NCBI RefSeq assembly: GCF_014652915.1
Contig: NZ_BMZS01000002.1
Span: 416,590-480,589, forward strand
DNA length: 64,000 nt
Source of the DNA: Thalassobaculum fulvum
GTDB taxonomy: Bacteria; Pseudomonadota; Alphaproteobacteria; Thalassobaculales; Thalassobaculaceae
Direction of reading: 5' to 3'
The first letter of the stretch is position 1. Each line of letters begins with the position of its first letter. Shown here piece by piece: positions 8,378 through 17,607 of the stretch. The notes beneath the pieces are model-generated. The model worked only from the letters and a program-made list of their open reading frames with translations. It did no database searches and was not told where the DNA came from. The translations under genes and the position numbers were made by a program.

Positions 8378-9913
8378 ATGCCCCGATCCCTGCCCCGTCT
8401 GGTCCGGGCCGCCCTGCTGGCGGTCGCCACGGCCCTCTGGCTGGCCGGCCCGCTGGCGGCCGAGCCGGCCAAGCTGGTCATCCTGCACGTCAACGACTGG
8501 GACCGCATCGAGGCGGTCGACGGGGCTGGCGGCGCCGCCCGGATCGCCGCGGTGATCAAGGCCGAGAAGGCGCGTGCCGAGGCCGCCGGCGCCACCGTCA
8601 TCGTCACCTTCGGCGGCGACCTGATCTCACCCTCGCTGCTGTCCGGCATCGACAAGGGCGCCAACATGATCGACATGGCCGGCGCCGTCGGCATCCAGTA
8701 CGCGGTGCTGGGCAACCACGAGTTCGACTTCGGCCCGGAGGTCCTGGAGACCCGGGTCGCAGAGTCGTCGTTCCGGTGGCTGGCCGGCAACGTCGCCGCC
8801 AAGGGCCTGCCCAATTTTCCGGGCGTCGCCGACGCCACCATGGTGGAGGCCGGCGGCTACAAGATCGGTTTGCTCGGCCTGACCACGCCCGAGACGCCGC
8901 TGCTGTCGAGCCCCGGCCCGGACGTCGGCTTCGAGGCCTATGCCAGTGCCGGCCCCCGTCTCGCCAAATCGCTGCGCGACAAGGGCGCCGACGTCGTGAT
9001 CGCGCTCAGCCACAACGACTACACCGAGGACCTTGCCCTGATGCAGGCGGCCCCCGGCATCGACATCGTGCTGGGCGGCCACGACCACCTGGCCCTCACC
9101 CACTACGACGGCAGGCACGCGGTCCTGAAGGCCGGCTCCGAGGGAATCTTCGTCGGTCGTCTCGTCCTGACCATCGACAAGGTCGAGGGACGCAACGGCC
9201 CGAAGGTCGTGTGGACCCCGGACTTCGCGCAGATCCACACCGGCGCGGTCACGCCCGACCCCGACGTCCAAGCCAAGGTCGACACCTACCTCGCCAGGCT
9301 CGATTCCGAGCTCGGCCAGGCGATCGGCACGACGACGACTGAACTCGACTCCCGTCGCGCGACCGTGCGCGGCGGCGAGGCGGCGATCGGCAACCTGATC
9401 GCCGACGCGATGCGCGCCGCCACCGGTGCCGACGTCGCCATCACCAACGGCGGCGGCATCCGCGGCGACACCACCTACCCGGCCGGCACCACCCTGACCC
9501 GCAAGACCGTCCTGGCCGAGCTGCCGTTCGGCAACCGCACGCTCAAGCTCGAGGTGACCGGTGCGACACTGCTGGCCGCCCTGGAGAACGGCGTCAGCCA
9601 GGTCGAGGACGGGGCCGGGCGGTTCCCGCAGGTCTCCGGCATCGGCTTCGCCTACAGCCCCGGCCAGCCCGCCGGCCAGCGGGTCTCCGACGTCACGGTC
9701 GCCGGCAGACCGCTCGACCCGGCCGCAAGCTACACCCTCGCCACCAACGACTTCATGGCGCGCGGCGGCGACGGCTACACGGCGTTCGCCAGCGCCAGGC
9801 GGCTGGTCGACGCCAACGCCGCACAGCTGATGGCCGGCCAGGTCGGGGACTTCGTGGCCGCCAAAGGGACGGTTGCGCCGGCGGTCGAGGGAAGGATTCG
9901 ACGGATCGACTGA
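8378..9913 (+). CDS. Periplasmic 5'-nucleotidase / UDP-sugar hydrolase family metallophosphoesterase
   Basis: Exported hydrolase of 511 residues, UshA/5'-nucleotidase type. An N-terminal signal peptide (ALLAVATALWLAGPLAA) is followed by a metallophosphatase domain with FGGDLISPS, GNHEFDFG, LSHND and GGHDH motifs. The C-terminal substrate-recognition domain has ITNGGGIRGDT and ends with TNDFMARGGDGY. The first metal motif reads NDWD where UshA has an Asp-x-His pair, so one ligand position carries Asp. The likely role is nucleotide scavenging; the substrate cannot be told from sequence. A hairpin covers the ribosome-binding site. Confidence 0.88.
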   Translation: MPRSLPRLVRAALLAVATALWLAGPLAAEPAKLVILHVNDWDRIEAVDGAGGAARIAAVIKAEKARAEAAGATVIVTFGGDLISPSLLSGIDKGANMIDMAGAVGIQYAVLGNHEFDFGPEVLETRVAESSFRWLAGNVAAKGLPNFPGVADATMVEAGGYKIGLLGLTTPETPLLSSPGPDVGFEAYASAGPRLAKSLRDKGADVVIALSHNDYTEDLALMQAAPGIDIVLGGHDHLALTHYDGRHAVLKAGSEGIFVGRLVLTIDKVEGRNGPKVVWTPDFAQIHTGAVTPDPDVQAKVDTYLARLDSELGQAIGTTTTELDSRRATVRGGEAAIGNLIADAMRAATGADVAITNGGGIRGDTTYPAGTTLTRKTVLAELPFGNRTLKLEVTGATLLAALENGVSQVEDGAGRFPQVSGIGFAYSPGQPAGQRVSDVTVAGRPLDPAASYTLATNDFMARGGDGYTAFASARRLVDANAAQLMAGQVGDFVAAKGTVAPAVEGRIRRID

Positions 9914-9995
9914 TCGGCTCTTCCGGACGCCTCCTCCTGCGGTAAGCTCGGCCTCCCACCTCGAAGACCACCGACGACATCAGGAGGAGACGTCC

Positions 9996-10319
9996 ATGCT
10001 GTTCGACGTGCGCAAGTACACCTGCCGGCCCGGCACCATCGCCAAGCACCTGGAGCTCTACGAGCGCATGGGCAAGGCGCCGCAGGCCAAGCATCTCGGC
10101 CTGCCGGTGCTGTACGCCAAGTGCGAGACCGGCGACCCGAACGTCTACATCCACATCTGGGCCTACGAAAACGCCGGCGACCGCGAGAAGAAGCGGGCCG
10201 CCATGCAGGCCGACCCGGACTGGATCGCCTACACCCAGGAGAGCGCCAAGCTGGGCGCCCTCTACAGCCAGGAAAACATGCTGTTCAACGACGTCAGCTT
10301 CTACCCGTTCAAGCGCTGA
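9996..10319 (+). CDS. NIPSNAP family protein
   Basis: A 107-residue dimeric alpha/beta-barrel type protein of the NIPSNAP family. Recognisable parts are the start MLFDVRKYTCRPGTIAKHLE, the central GDPNVYIHIWAYENAGDRE and the ending ENMLFNDVSFYPFKR. The reading frame is open further upstream, but the ATG at 9996 follows AGGAGG (9982-9987) and matches the family N-terminus. The function is unknown; small bacterial members often sit beside catabolic genes. A strong hairpin follows at 10336. Confidence 0.88.
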   Translation: MLFDVRKYTCRPGTIAKHLELYERMGKAPQAKHLGLPVLYAKCETGDPNVYIHIWAYENAGDREKKRAAMQADPDWIAYTQESAKLGALYSQENMLFNDVSFYPFKR

Positions 10320-10335
10320 CTGCGGCACGACCCGG

Positions 10336-10375
10336 CCGGACGGCGGAGGGAGCGACCGCCCTCGCCGCCGTCCGG
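10336..10375 (+). terminator. Strong GC hairpin after the NIPSNAP gene
   Basis: The left arm begins CCGGACGGCG then GAGGG; the right arm is CCCTC then GCCGCCGTCCGG, with a loop of about eight bases and a two-base bulge. It lies 16 bases after the stop codon. There is no T-tract, as is common in high-GC genomes, so it may act as a terminator or a 3' stabiliser. Confidence 0.5.
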
Positions 10376-10439
10376 ACCGGAACCACATCACGATACGGCG
10401 GCCCGACGACGCCGAACACTCGCCCGGGAAGGAAACGCG

Positions 10440-11438
10440 ATGGCGACCGCGACCACCAACAGGAAGAGAGTCCTGACCACCGAAACCTTCTCCGGCAGCG
10501 GCAGGGCGCTGCTGGACAGCCGCAGCGACATCGAGGTCGTGTCGTTCCCGAACGGGATCTCGCAGGCCGACTTCAACGCCCTGCTGCGGGAGCACGCTCC
10601 GGTCCATGCGGTGACGCTCGGCCCGACCCGGTTCGGCGAGGACGAGCTCGATTCCGCCGGCGACATGCGCGTGGTCACGCGCCTGGGCGTCGGCTTCGAC
10701 GCCATCGACCTGGCGGCGCTCAGCAAGCGCGGGGTCCCGCTGATGACGGTCGGGACCGCCAACTCGCCGTCGGTGGCCGAGGCCGCCCTGTTCATGATGA
10801 TGGCGCTGGCCAAGCGCGGCGCCGAGCTCGACGCGCTGGTGAAGGGAAACCGCTGGTCCGACCGGCTGAAGGCGATCCCGTCCGACCTGCTCGGCAAGAC
10901 CGTCGTGGTGATCGGCTTCGGGCGCATCGGCTCGCGGCTGGTCAAGCGCTGCGCGGCGATGGAGATGAACGTCCTGGTCCACGACCCCTACAAGGACGCC
11001 AGGGAGATCACTGCGGCCGGGGCCGAGCCGGCAGGCGACCTGGACGCCGCCCTGGCGCGCGCCGACTTCGTCAGCATCAACTGCCCGAAATCGCCGGAGA
11101 CGGTCGGGATGTTCGACGCCGCCCGGCTGGCGAAGCTGAAGCCGACGGCCTTCCTGGTCAACACCGCGCGCGGCGGCATCGTCGACGAGGCCGCCCTGCA
11201 TGCCGCGCTGGCCGCCGGCAAACTCGCCGGGGCCGGCATCGACGTGTTCGCCCAGGAGCCGCCGCAGCCCGACAACCCGCTGTTCGGGCTGCCGAACGTG
11301 GTCACCGCGCCGCACATGGCCGGCGTCACCCACGAGGCGCTCGACCGCATGGGCCTGCAGACCGCCAAGAACATCCTCAGTGCCTTCGACGGCGACATCA
11401 TCGGCGAGAACGTCATCAACAAGGACGTGCTCGGCTAG
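10440..11438 (+). CDS. D-2-hydroxyacid dehydrogenase (phosphoglycerate dehydrogenase-like)
   Basis: NAD(P)-dependent oxidoreductase of the D-isomer-specific 2-hydroxyacid dehydrogenase family, 332 residues. The Rossmann motif VIGFGRIGS is near residue 156. The catalytic Arg is in NTARGGIVDE (about 241), the Glu in FAQEPP and the His in TAPHMAGVTHEA (about 290). It lacks the C-terminal ACT domain of classical SerA, so a role in a catabolic 2-hydroxyacid or sugar-acid route is more likely than serine synthesis. It overlaps the AraC-type gene tail to tail by four bases. Confidence 0.85.
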   Translation: MATATTNRKRVLTTETFSGSGRALLDSRSDIEVVSFPNGISQADFNALLREHAPVHAVTLGPTRFGEDELDSAGDMRVVTRLGVGFDAIDLAALSKRGVPLMTVGTANSPSVAEAALFMMMALAKRGAELDALVKGNRWSDRLKAIPSDLLGKTVVVIGFGRIGSRLVKRCAAMEMNVLVHDPYKDAREITAAGAEPAGDLDAALARADFVSINCPKSPETVGMFDAARLAKLKPTAFLVNTARGGIVDEAALHAALAAGKLAGAGIDVFAQEPPQPDNPLFGLPNVVTAPHMAGVTHEALDRMGLQTAKNILSAFDGDIIGENVINKDVLG

Positions 11439-12298
11439 GAACGCGGCTCCTGGGTCGCGTCCCCGCCGAGCCGCAGGTAGCGGGTCGGCGGGGCACCGAG
11501 GGCGCGCCGGAACATGGCGATGAAGGCGCTCGGGCTCTCGTAGCCGAGGTCGAGGGCGACGGCGGTCACCGGCTCGCCGGCGGCCAACCGCTCGAGCGCC
11601 GCCAGCAGCCGGCGGCGCTGGCGCCAGCGCCCGAAGGTCAGGCCGGTCTCCTTGCGGAACAGCCGGGCCAGGGTCCGGTCGCTGGCCCCGACCAGCAGCC
11701 CCCAGGCCTCCAGGTCGCGGTTGTCGGCCGGCATCGCGATCAGCGCCTCGGCGACCGCCATCGCCCGGCGGTCGCGCGGCAGCGGCAGGTCGAGAGGGGC
11801 GGCCGGCAGATCGGCGAGTTCGTCCACCAGGACCGCCACCAACCGCGCCTCCGGCCCGGCCTCGGGATAGTCCGCCGGCAGCCGGACCACCCGGGCGATC
11901 AGCTCGCGCGCCAGGGCCGGAACCCGCACCACCCGGCAGCGCGACGCCACCGGCACGCCGGAATCCTCCCGCAGGTAGAGCGTGCGCATGGCGACCGCGC
12001 CGGCGGCCCGGACCTCGTGAACCACGCCGGGCGGCACCCACACGGCATAGCCCGGCGGCACCACCCAGGCGCCGTCGTCGGTCCGGACCGTCATCACGCC
12101 CTTCTCGCCGTGCACCAGCTGCGCCCGTTCGTGGGCGTGCCGGCCGGTGCTGTGGCCGGCCGCGTAGTCGACGGCGTAGCCGACGACCGCCTTGGGCCAG
12201 CGCTGGCGCGCCTCGACCGCCGGATCCCGGCTGCGCAGGTTCTGTCCGATATGCAACACTGATTGGCGTACTATCGAAGGACGGAAGAAGTCGCTCAA
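11435..12298 (-). CDS. AraC family transcriptional regulator with cupin sensor
   Basis: A 287-residue regulator. The N-terminal cupin part (DYAAGHSTGRHAHERAQLVH through VVPPGYAVWVPPGVVHEV) is a small-molecule sensor. The C-terminal third carries the double helix-turn-helix, with LFRKETGLTFGRWRQRRRL and LDLGYESPSAFIAMFRRALG. The start is a TTG preceded by GGGGAGA at 7-base spacing. It is divergent from the MFS transporter, with 32 bases between the starts, so it most likely controls that transporter. Confidence 0.9.
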   Translation of the reverse strand: MSDFFRPSIVRQSVLHIGQNLRSRDPAVEARQRWPKAVVGYAVDYAAGHSTGRHAHERAQLVHGEKGVMTVRTDDGAWVVPPGYAVWVPPGVVHEVRAAGAVAMRTLYLREDSGVPVASRCRVVRVPALARELIARVVRLPADYPEAGPEARLVAVLVDELADLPAAPLDLPLPRDRRAMAVAEALIAMPADNRDLEAWGLLVGASDRTLARLFRKETGLTFGRWRQRRRLLAALERLAAGEPVTAVALDLGYESPSAFIAMFRRALGAPPTRYLRLGGDATQEPRS

Positions 12299-12330
12299 GG
12301 CATCATCTCCCCATCGCCAGGGAGGAGTCC

Positions 12331-13530
12331 ATGCGTCTCGACACCCGCTTCCTGTTCCTGAACGCCGGCCACGCCGTCGACCATCTGATGATGCTGGTGT
12401 TTCCGACCGCCGCGGTGTTCATGGCGGTCGAACTCGGCGCCACCTACGGCGAGCTGCTGTTCCTGTCGACCGCCGGCTTCATCGCCTTCGGCGCCTGCTC
12501 GCTGCCGGCCGGCTGGCTCGCCGACCGCTGGAGCCGGGAAGCGATGATCGCCCTGTTCTTCGTCGGAATCGGCGGTGCCGCGGTGCTGACCGGGCTGGCC
12601 GACGGGCGCCTGCAGATCGCCGCCGGCCTGCTGGCGATCGGGGTGTTCGCGGCGATCTACCACCCGGTCGGCATCGCCATGGTCAGCCAGGGCGGCGGCG
12701 CCATCGGACGCCGGCTCGGGGTCAACGGCGTGTGGGGCAACATGGGCGTGGCCGCGGCACCGCTGCTGGCGGCGTTCCTGAGCGAGAGCTTCGGCTGGCG
12801 CACCGCGTTCGTGGTGCCGGGACTGGCCAGCATCGCGATCGGCGGGCTGTGGATCCTGCACTGCCGGAGCGTCGCCGGACGCGCCGAGACCGCCGCCGGC
12901 ACCGCGGCCCGCAAGGCCAAGGCAGAGCCCAGCCCGCAGTGGAAGCGGACGTTGGCGATCGTGTTCTTCGCGACCGCGGTCGGCGGCTTCATCTTCAACA
13001 GCACCACCATCGCGCTGCCCAAGATCTTCGACGAGCGGGTGATGGCGCTGACCGAGGACGCGTCCGGGGCCGGCGGCCTGATCGCCCTGGTGTTCGCCGC
13101 CGCCGCCTTCACCCAGGTCGCGGTCGGCCACCTGATCGACCGCTACTCGATCCGGCTGGTGTTCCTGGTCCTGACGGTCGGCGACATCGCGGTGTTCCTG
13201 CTGGCCGCCGACGCCACCGGCTCGACCATGACCGCGCTGGCGCTCGCCATGATGATGCTGGTGTTCGGGCAGATCCCGATCACCGACACCCTGGTGGCAC
13301 GGAACACGCCGGAGCACTGGCGGGCCCGGGCCTATGCCGTGAAGTACGTGCTGTCGTTCGCGGTCGCCTCGACGGTCGTCCCGGTGATCTCGCGCCTGCA
13401 CGGCTCGTCGGCCGGCGACGGCTTCACCACCCTGTTCCTGATCTGCGCCGCCGCCGCCGCGGCCATTGCCGCCGCCGCCGCCTTCCTGCCCGCCCCGCGC
13501 CCCGCGACCGCCGTGACGGCGGCCGATTAG
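12331..13530 (+). CDS. MFS transporter
   Basis: Inner-membrane major facilitator of 399 residues with about 12 hydrophobic segments. The loop-2 motif is represented by AGWLADRWSREAM near residue 65. The N-terminus LNAGHAVDHLMMLVFP and the IYHPVGIAMVSQ segment recall the fosmidomycin-resistance-like branch of MFS. The ATG follows GGGAGGAG. It is divergent from the AraC-type regulator, which suggests inducible export or uptake of an unknown compound. The C-terminus ends in an Ala/Pro-rich tail. Confidence 0.88.
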   Translation: MRLDTRFLFLNAGHAVDHLMMLVFPTAAVFMAVELGATYGELLFLSTAGFIAFGACSLPAGWLADRWSREAMIALFFVGIGGAAVLTGLADGRLQIAAGLLAIGVFAAIYHPVGIAMVSQGGGAIGRRLGVNGVWGNMGVAAAPLLAAFLSESFGWRTAFVVPGLASIAIGGLWILHCRSVAGRAETAAGTAARKAKAEPSPQWKRTLAIVFFATAVGGFIFNSTTIALPKIFDERVMALTEDASGAGGLIALVFAAAAFTQVAVGHLIDRYSIRLVFLVLTVGDIAVFLLAADATGSTMTALALAMMMLVFGQIPITDTLVARNTPEHWRARAYAVKYVLSFAVASTVVPVISRLHGSSAGDGFTTLFLICAAAAAAIAAAAAFLPAPRPATAVTAAD

Positions 13531-13619
13531 CGGGCCGCGCGACTCGCTTAACCGGCCGTTAACCCGTCGCGACTAACCTCTCTGGTTGTGAGAGGGCTGG
13601 CTGAGATGACGGGTGCGGC

Positions 13620-14876
13620 GTGGTGATGCCGGTTCCGCAGGACGACGAGGACGCACGGCTTGCCGCCCTGTGGGCGCTGCAGGTGCTCGACACCCCGCCC
13701 GAGATGACTTTCGACCAGCTCACCCGGCTGGCCGCCCGGGCCTGCGGCACGCCGATCGCGGCGATCGCCCTGATCGATTCCGACCGGATCTGGTTCAAGT
13801 CGGCGGTCGGGCTCGGCGACCTCCGGGAGATCCCGCGCGAGGGCTCCTTGTGCGCAGCGTCGCTCGCCGACGACGACATCACCGAAGTCGAGGACGTCTG
13901 GGACGACCCGCGGTTCGCGCGCAACCCGCTGGTGACCGGCGCGCCGGGCATGCGGTTCTATGCCGGGGCTCCGCTGCGGCTGCGCAGCGGCCACCGGGTC
14001 GGCTCGCTGTGCGCGATCGGCACGCATCCGCAGCGCCTGACCGAAGACCAGCGCGACTCGCTGCGCGACATCGCGCAGGTCGCCACCCGGTTCCTCGAAT
14101 CCCGCCAGATGACGGTCGACGCGGTCGCCGACCTCGCCCGCGCCAAGATGGAAGCCGAGATGGCCGACCGCGCGAAGAGCGAGTTCCTGGCGCATATGAG
14201 CCACGAGCTGCGGACCCCGCTGAACGCCGTGATCGGCTTCGCCGACATGCTGCGGCTGGAGATCCACGGCCCGCTGCCGGCCCGCTACCGGGATTCCGTC
14301 GACACCATCGCGACCAGCGGCCGGCACCTGCTCGACCTGATCAACGACCTTCTCGACCTGGCCCGGATCGAGGCCGGGGCGATCGAGCTGCAGGCCGACT
14401 GGATCGACCTGTCGGCGATCGCCCACGCCACCGTCCGCATGCTGGAGCCGCTGGCCGACGGCCGCGGCGTCGGGCTGCGCATCGACGGCCGCTACGGCCC
14501 GCGCGCCCGGGCCGACCGGCGGGCCATCCAGCAGGTGATGATCAACATCGTCGGCAACGCCATCAAGTTCGGCCCCGAGAACGGCGAGGTGGTGATCGAG
14601 TTCCGCGACGGCGACCCGGTCGAGATCCGGGTGCGCGACGACGGCCCCGGCATGACCCCCGCCCAGATCGAGCGCGCCATGCAGCCCTACGGCCGCAGCC
14701 AGGTCGAGCCCAGCCAGACCGCCCCGGCGGTCGGCGGCACCGGCCTGGGCCTGCCGATCGCCCGGCGCCTGGTGGAACTGCACGGCGGCCGGCTGACCAT
14801 CGAGAGTACGCCGGGTGCCGGAACCACGGTCGCGTTCACCCTGCCGAAGACCCGGGTGCTGACGTCCGCGGCGTAG
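13620..14876 (+). CDS. Soluble GAF-domain sensor histidine kinase
   Basis: Signal-transduction kinase of about 418 residues without membrane segments. A GAF domain spans about residues 20-160 (ALQVLDTPPEMTFDQLTRLA through VGSLCAIGTHPQRL). A HisKA domain follows, with the phospho-acceptor in FLAHMSHELRTPLNAVIGF (His near 193), then an ATPase domain with NIVGNAIKFGPENG, DDGPGM and GGTGLGLPIARRL boxes. The start is uncertain: GTG 13620, GTG 13623 and ATG 13626 are consecutive. No response regulator lies beside it, so it is an orphan kinase here. Confidence 0.92.
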   Translation: MVMPVPQDDEDARLAALWALQVLDTPPEMTFDQLTRLAARACGTPIAAIALIDSDRIWFKSAVGLGDLREIPREGSLCAASLADDDITEVEDVWDDPRFARNPLVTGAPGMRFYAGAPLRLRSGHRVGSLCAIGTHPQRLTEDQRDSLRDIAQVATRFLESRQMTVDAVADLARAKMEAEMADRAKSEFLAHMSHELRTPLNAVIGFADMLRLEIHGPLPARYRDSVDTIATSGRHLLDLINDLLDLARIEAGAIELQADWIDLSAIAHATVRMLEPLADGRGVGLRIDGRYGPRARADRRAIQQVMINIVGNAIKFGPENGEVVIEFRDGDPVEIRVRDDGPGMTPAQIERAMQPYGRSQVEPSQTAPAVGGTGLGLPIARRLVELHGGRLTIESTPGAGTTVAFTLPKTRVLTSAA

Positions 14877-14910
14877 CCGATCCCGACCTGCACGACCGGA
14901 GGACCGGAAG

Positions 14911-15171
14911 ATACGCAGGCCCGCCCCGGAAACCCGCAACTCGCTGATCGTCCGACTTGCGATCCTGATCGTCGCCCTGGCCCTCGGCATGGCGGTGCTG
15001 AACTGGGTCGCGACGCCGCGCTACGACGGACCCGGCGGGTCGTGCCGACAACACACTGACACGCTGCAAATGAACGGCCCGGACCGGATGTCCCCGGCTT
15101 TCCTGGCCGAAGTGTGCGGCAAGATCCGCGAGTTCTGCCCGCCGCCCGAACAAGACCCCGCCTGCCGATAG
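14911..15171 (+). CDS. Small membrane-anchored hypothetical protein, start codon uncertain
   Basis: Not a recognised family. From the only ATG (14989) the frame gives 60 residues, but this cuts a hydrophobic helix in two. Read upstream, the frame gives a short basic N-terminus (RRPAPETRN), a single helix (IVRLAILIVALALGMAVLNW) and a Cys-containing exported tail (CRQHTDTL, EVCGKIREFCPPP, PACR). No ATG, GTG or TTG exists upstream in frame. An ATA at 14911 sits 7 bases after GGAGGA (14898-14903) and is the best candidate. The gene lies 34 bases after the histidine kinase. Confidence 0.45.
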   Translation: MRRPAPETRNSLIVRLAILIVALALGMAVLNWVATPRYDGPGGSCRQHTDTLQMNGPDRMSPAFLAEVCGKIREFCPPPEQDPACR

Positions 15172-15180
15172 CCCTGGCGG

Positions 15181-16614
15181 CTACAGGATCTTCCCCGGGT
15201 TCATGACGTTGGCCGGATCGATGGCGGCCTTGACCGCCCGCATCAGGGTCAGGCGCGACGGGGCTGCGTAGCGCACCAGGTCCTCGCGCTTCTGGGCGCC
15301 GATGCCGTGCTCGGCCGAGAAGCTGCCGCCCATTTCGGCGATCAGCCCGTTCAGGCGGTCGACCAGGTCGTAGCTGCGCTGCTGCCAGGCCTCCGCGGCC
15401 ATCGCCAGCGGCCGCAGGATCAGGTAGTGGATGTTGCCGTCGCCCATGTGGCCGAAGGTGTTGAGGCGGATCTCCGGCTCCTGCTCCCGAAGCATCGCCT
15501 CGGCCCGCGCCAGGAACCCGGCGACCCTGCTGACCGGCACCGACACGTCGCAGGCCACCCCGCCGCCCTCGCGCCGGCCGGCCTCGGCCTGCTCCTCGCG
15601 GATCCGCCAGAGCGCCGCGCGCTGGGCCTCGCTCTCGGCGATCACCCCGTCGGTCACCCGCTCCTGCTCCATGGCCTCGGCCAGGATCGCCTCCAGCTTG
15701 GCGCGCAGATCGTCGATCGGCGAGGCGGTGGCGAGTTCGACCAGCACGTACCAGGGCGATGGCGCCGACAGCGGATCGGCGATGCCCTCGATGTGGCGGA
15801 TCGCCAGGTCCAGGCACATCCGCGGCATCAGCTCGTAGGCCAGCACGGTGTCGCCGGACAGCTCGCGGGCGCGCCCCAGCAGCGCCTGCGCCGCCGCCGG
15901 GTCCGGCACCGCCAGCAGCGCGGTCTCGCGGCCCTTGGGCGCCGGCATCAGCCGCATCGCCGCCGCGGTGATCACCCCGAGCGTGCCCTCGGCGCCGATG
16001 AACAGGTGCTTGAGGTCGTAGCCGGTGTTGTTCTTGCGCAGCGTGTTCAGGCCGTCGAACACGGTGCCGTCGGGCAGCACCACCTCCAGGCCCAGCACCT
16101 GCTCGCGGGCGTTGCCGTAGCGGATGGTCTGGTTGCCGCCGGCATTGGTCGACAGGGTGCCGCCGACCGTCGAGCTGCCCTCCGACGCCAGCGACAGCGG
16201 GAACAGCCGGCCGGCCTCGGCCGCCGCGTCCTGCGCCGCCTTGATGACGCAGCCGGCCTCGACGACCATCGCGAAGTTGTCGGGATCGATCGACCGGACC
16301 CGGGTCATGCGGTCGAGCGACAGCACCACGGCCGGCCGCGGCTCGGTCGGGATCGAGCCCAGCACCAGCCCGGTGTTGCCGCCCTGCGGCACCATCGCCA
16401 GCCCGGCCTCGGCGCAGACCCGCACCACTTCGGCGACCTCCCCTGTCGACGCCGGGCGCGCCACCAGCAGCGCCTCGCCGACGTCGCGGCCGCGCCAGTC
16501 GGTCCGGTATTTCAGGGTGTCGGCCGGATCCTCCAGCCAGCCCTTCGGGCCGAGCGCCTGCTTGATGCGCGCCACGGCCTCGACGGCCGCCGCCGGCGGG
16601 GTCTGCTGGTTCAC
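15181..16614 (-). CDS. FAD-binding D-2-hydroxyacid dehydrogenase (D-lactate/glycolate oxidase type)
   Basis: FAD-dependent oxidation of a D-2-hydroxy acid to the 2-keto acid; 477 residues. The PCMH-type FAD domain shows GGNTGLVLGSIPT and the GGTLSTNAGGNQTIRYGN segment. The C-terminal FAD-oxidase domain has HMGDGNIHYLI and the EHGIGAQKRE flavin motif. Relatives include GlcD, D-lactate dehydrogenase (cytochrome) and D-2-hydroxyglutarate dehydrogenase; the substrate is not resolved. The start is GTG with GGAGGAAG upstream. It is divergent from an aldolase gene, 178 bases apart, and the two may form one catabolic unit. Confidence 0.9.
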   Translation of the reverse strand: MNQQTPPAAAVEAVARIKQALGPKGWLEDPADTLKYRTDWRGRDVGEALLVARPASTGEVAEVVRVCAEAGLAMVPQGGNTGLVLGSIPTEPRPAVVLSLDRMTRVRSIDPDNFAMVVEAGCVIKAAQDAAAEAGRLFPLSLASEGSSTVGGTLSTNAGGNQTIRYGNAREQVLGLEVVLPDGTVFDGLNTLRKNNTGYDLKHLFIGAEGTLGVITAAAMRLMPAPKGRETALLAVPDPAAAQALLGRARELSGDTVLAYELMPRMCLDLAIRHIEGIADPLSAPSPWYVLVELATASPIDDLRAKLEAILAEAMEQERVTDGVIAESEAQRAALWRIREEQAEAGRREGGGVACDVSVPVSRVAGFLARAEAMLREQEPEIRLNTFGHMGDGNIHYLILRPLAMAAEAWQQRSYDLVDRLNGLIAEMGGSFSAEHGIGAQKREDLVRYAAPSRLTLMRAVKAAIDPANVMNPGKIL

Positions 16615-16792
16615 GGGCTTCCTCCGGTGGGTGGTCTTGGGACGGTCGGTCGGCGGAGTGTGGCGCGGGACGCCGCGTCACGGCAAGCCGGCATCCGCCC
16701 GGCCACGCCGACGGATGACGGCGATGGATGACGCGGCCGGCGAACCCTGCTTTGATCCGGGCGTCATACGAGATACCACCCCGGAGGATTCC

Positions 16793-17575
16793 GTGACCGA
16801 CCTGAAGAACGCCGCCCTCGACCGGCTGCGGGCCGGCCAGCTCGCGATCGGCGTCGGGCTGCGCCAGACCCGCACCGTCGACATCGCCAAGGCCATGCGT
16901 ACCGCCGGCTTCGACTGGCTGTTCATCGACATGGAGCACAACTCCATGGACCTGGACACCGCCGTGCAGATCAGCGTGGCCGCCCAGGACGCCGGCATCA
17001 CCCCGGTGGTTCGGGTGCCGGGTTACGAGTCGTTCCACGCCACGAGGGCGCTCGACGGCGGCGCCCAGGGCATCGTGGTGCCGCACGTCGACGACGCGGC
17101 GACCGCCGCCCGCATGGTCAGCCAGTGCCGCTACCCGCCGGTCGGCCACCGCTCGGTGACCGGCGCGCTGCCGCAGCTCGACTTCAAGCCGACGCCGCTG
17201 GCCGAGGCGACGACCGCGATCAACCGCGAGACCCTGCTGGTGGTGATGCTGGAGAGCCCGGCGGCGATCGCCCGTGCCGACGAGATCGCGGCGGTGCCGG
17301 GCGTCGACGCGCTGCTGATCGGCACCAGCGACCTGACCATGGAGATGGGCATCCCCGGCCAGGTCGACCATCCGGACATCGCCAAGGCCTACGAGACCGT
17401 GGTCGAGGCCTGCCGCAAGCACGGCAAGCACCCGGGCATGGGCGGCGTCTACAGCCCGCCGCTGATGCAGCGCTACATCGAGATCGGCGCCCGCCTGATC
17501 CTCGGCGGCAACGACCTGCCGCTGCTGATGGCGGCGGCGACGGAGCGCGCCAAGGCGCTTCGTGAGATGCTCTGA
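16793..17575 (+). CDS. HpcH/HpaI family aldolase
   Basis: Class II (metal-dependent) aldolase of 260 residues, HpaI/GarL type, which cleaves 2-keto-3-deoxy acids to pyruvate plus an aldehyde. Visible motifs are FDWLFIDMEHNSMD, GIVVPHVDDA, PPVGHRSV and the metal/substrate segment MLESPAA followed by GTSDLTMEMGIPG. The frame is open far upstream, but the GTG at 16793 with GGAGGA (16783-16788) gives the canonical N-terminus. The DapA-like gene follows after 32 bases. Confidence 0.9.
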   Translation: MTDLKNAALDRLRAGQLAIGVGLRQTRTVDIAKAMRTAGFDWLFIDMEHNSMDLDTAVQISVAAQDAGITPVVRVPGYESFHATRALDGGAQGIVVPHVDDAATAARMVSQCRYPPVGHRSVTGALPQLDFKPTPLAEATTAINRETLLVVMLESPAAIARADEIAAVPGVDALLIGTSDLTMEMGIPGQVDHPDIAKAYETVVEACRKHGKHPGMGGVYSPPLMQRYIEIGARLILGGNDLPLLMAAATERAKALREML

Positions 17576-17607
17576 GGCGACGACCGACCAGAAAGCCGGA
17601 GGAAACC

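Noticed and set aside
14687-17431. A 914-codon minus-strand frame
   Set aside because: It runs antisense or out of frame to the FAD dehydrogenase, aldolase and kinase genes and has shadow-like composition.
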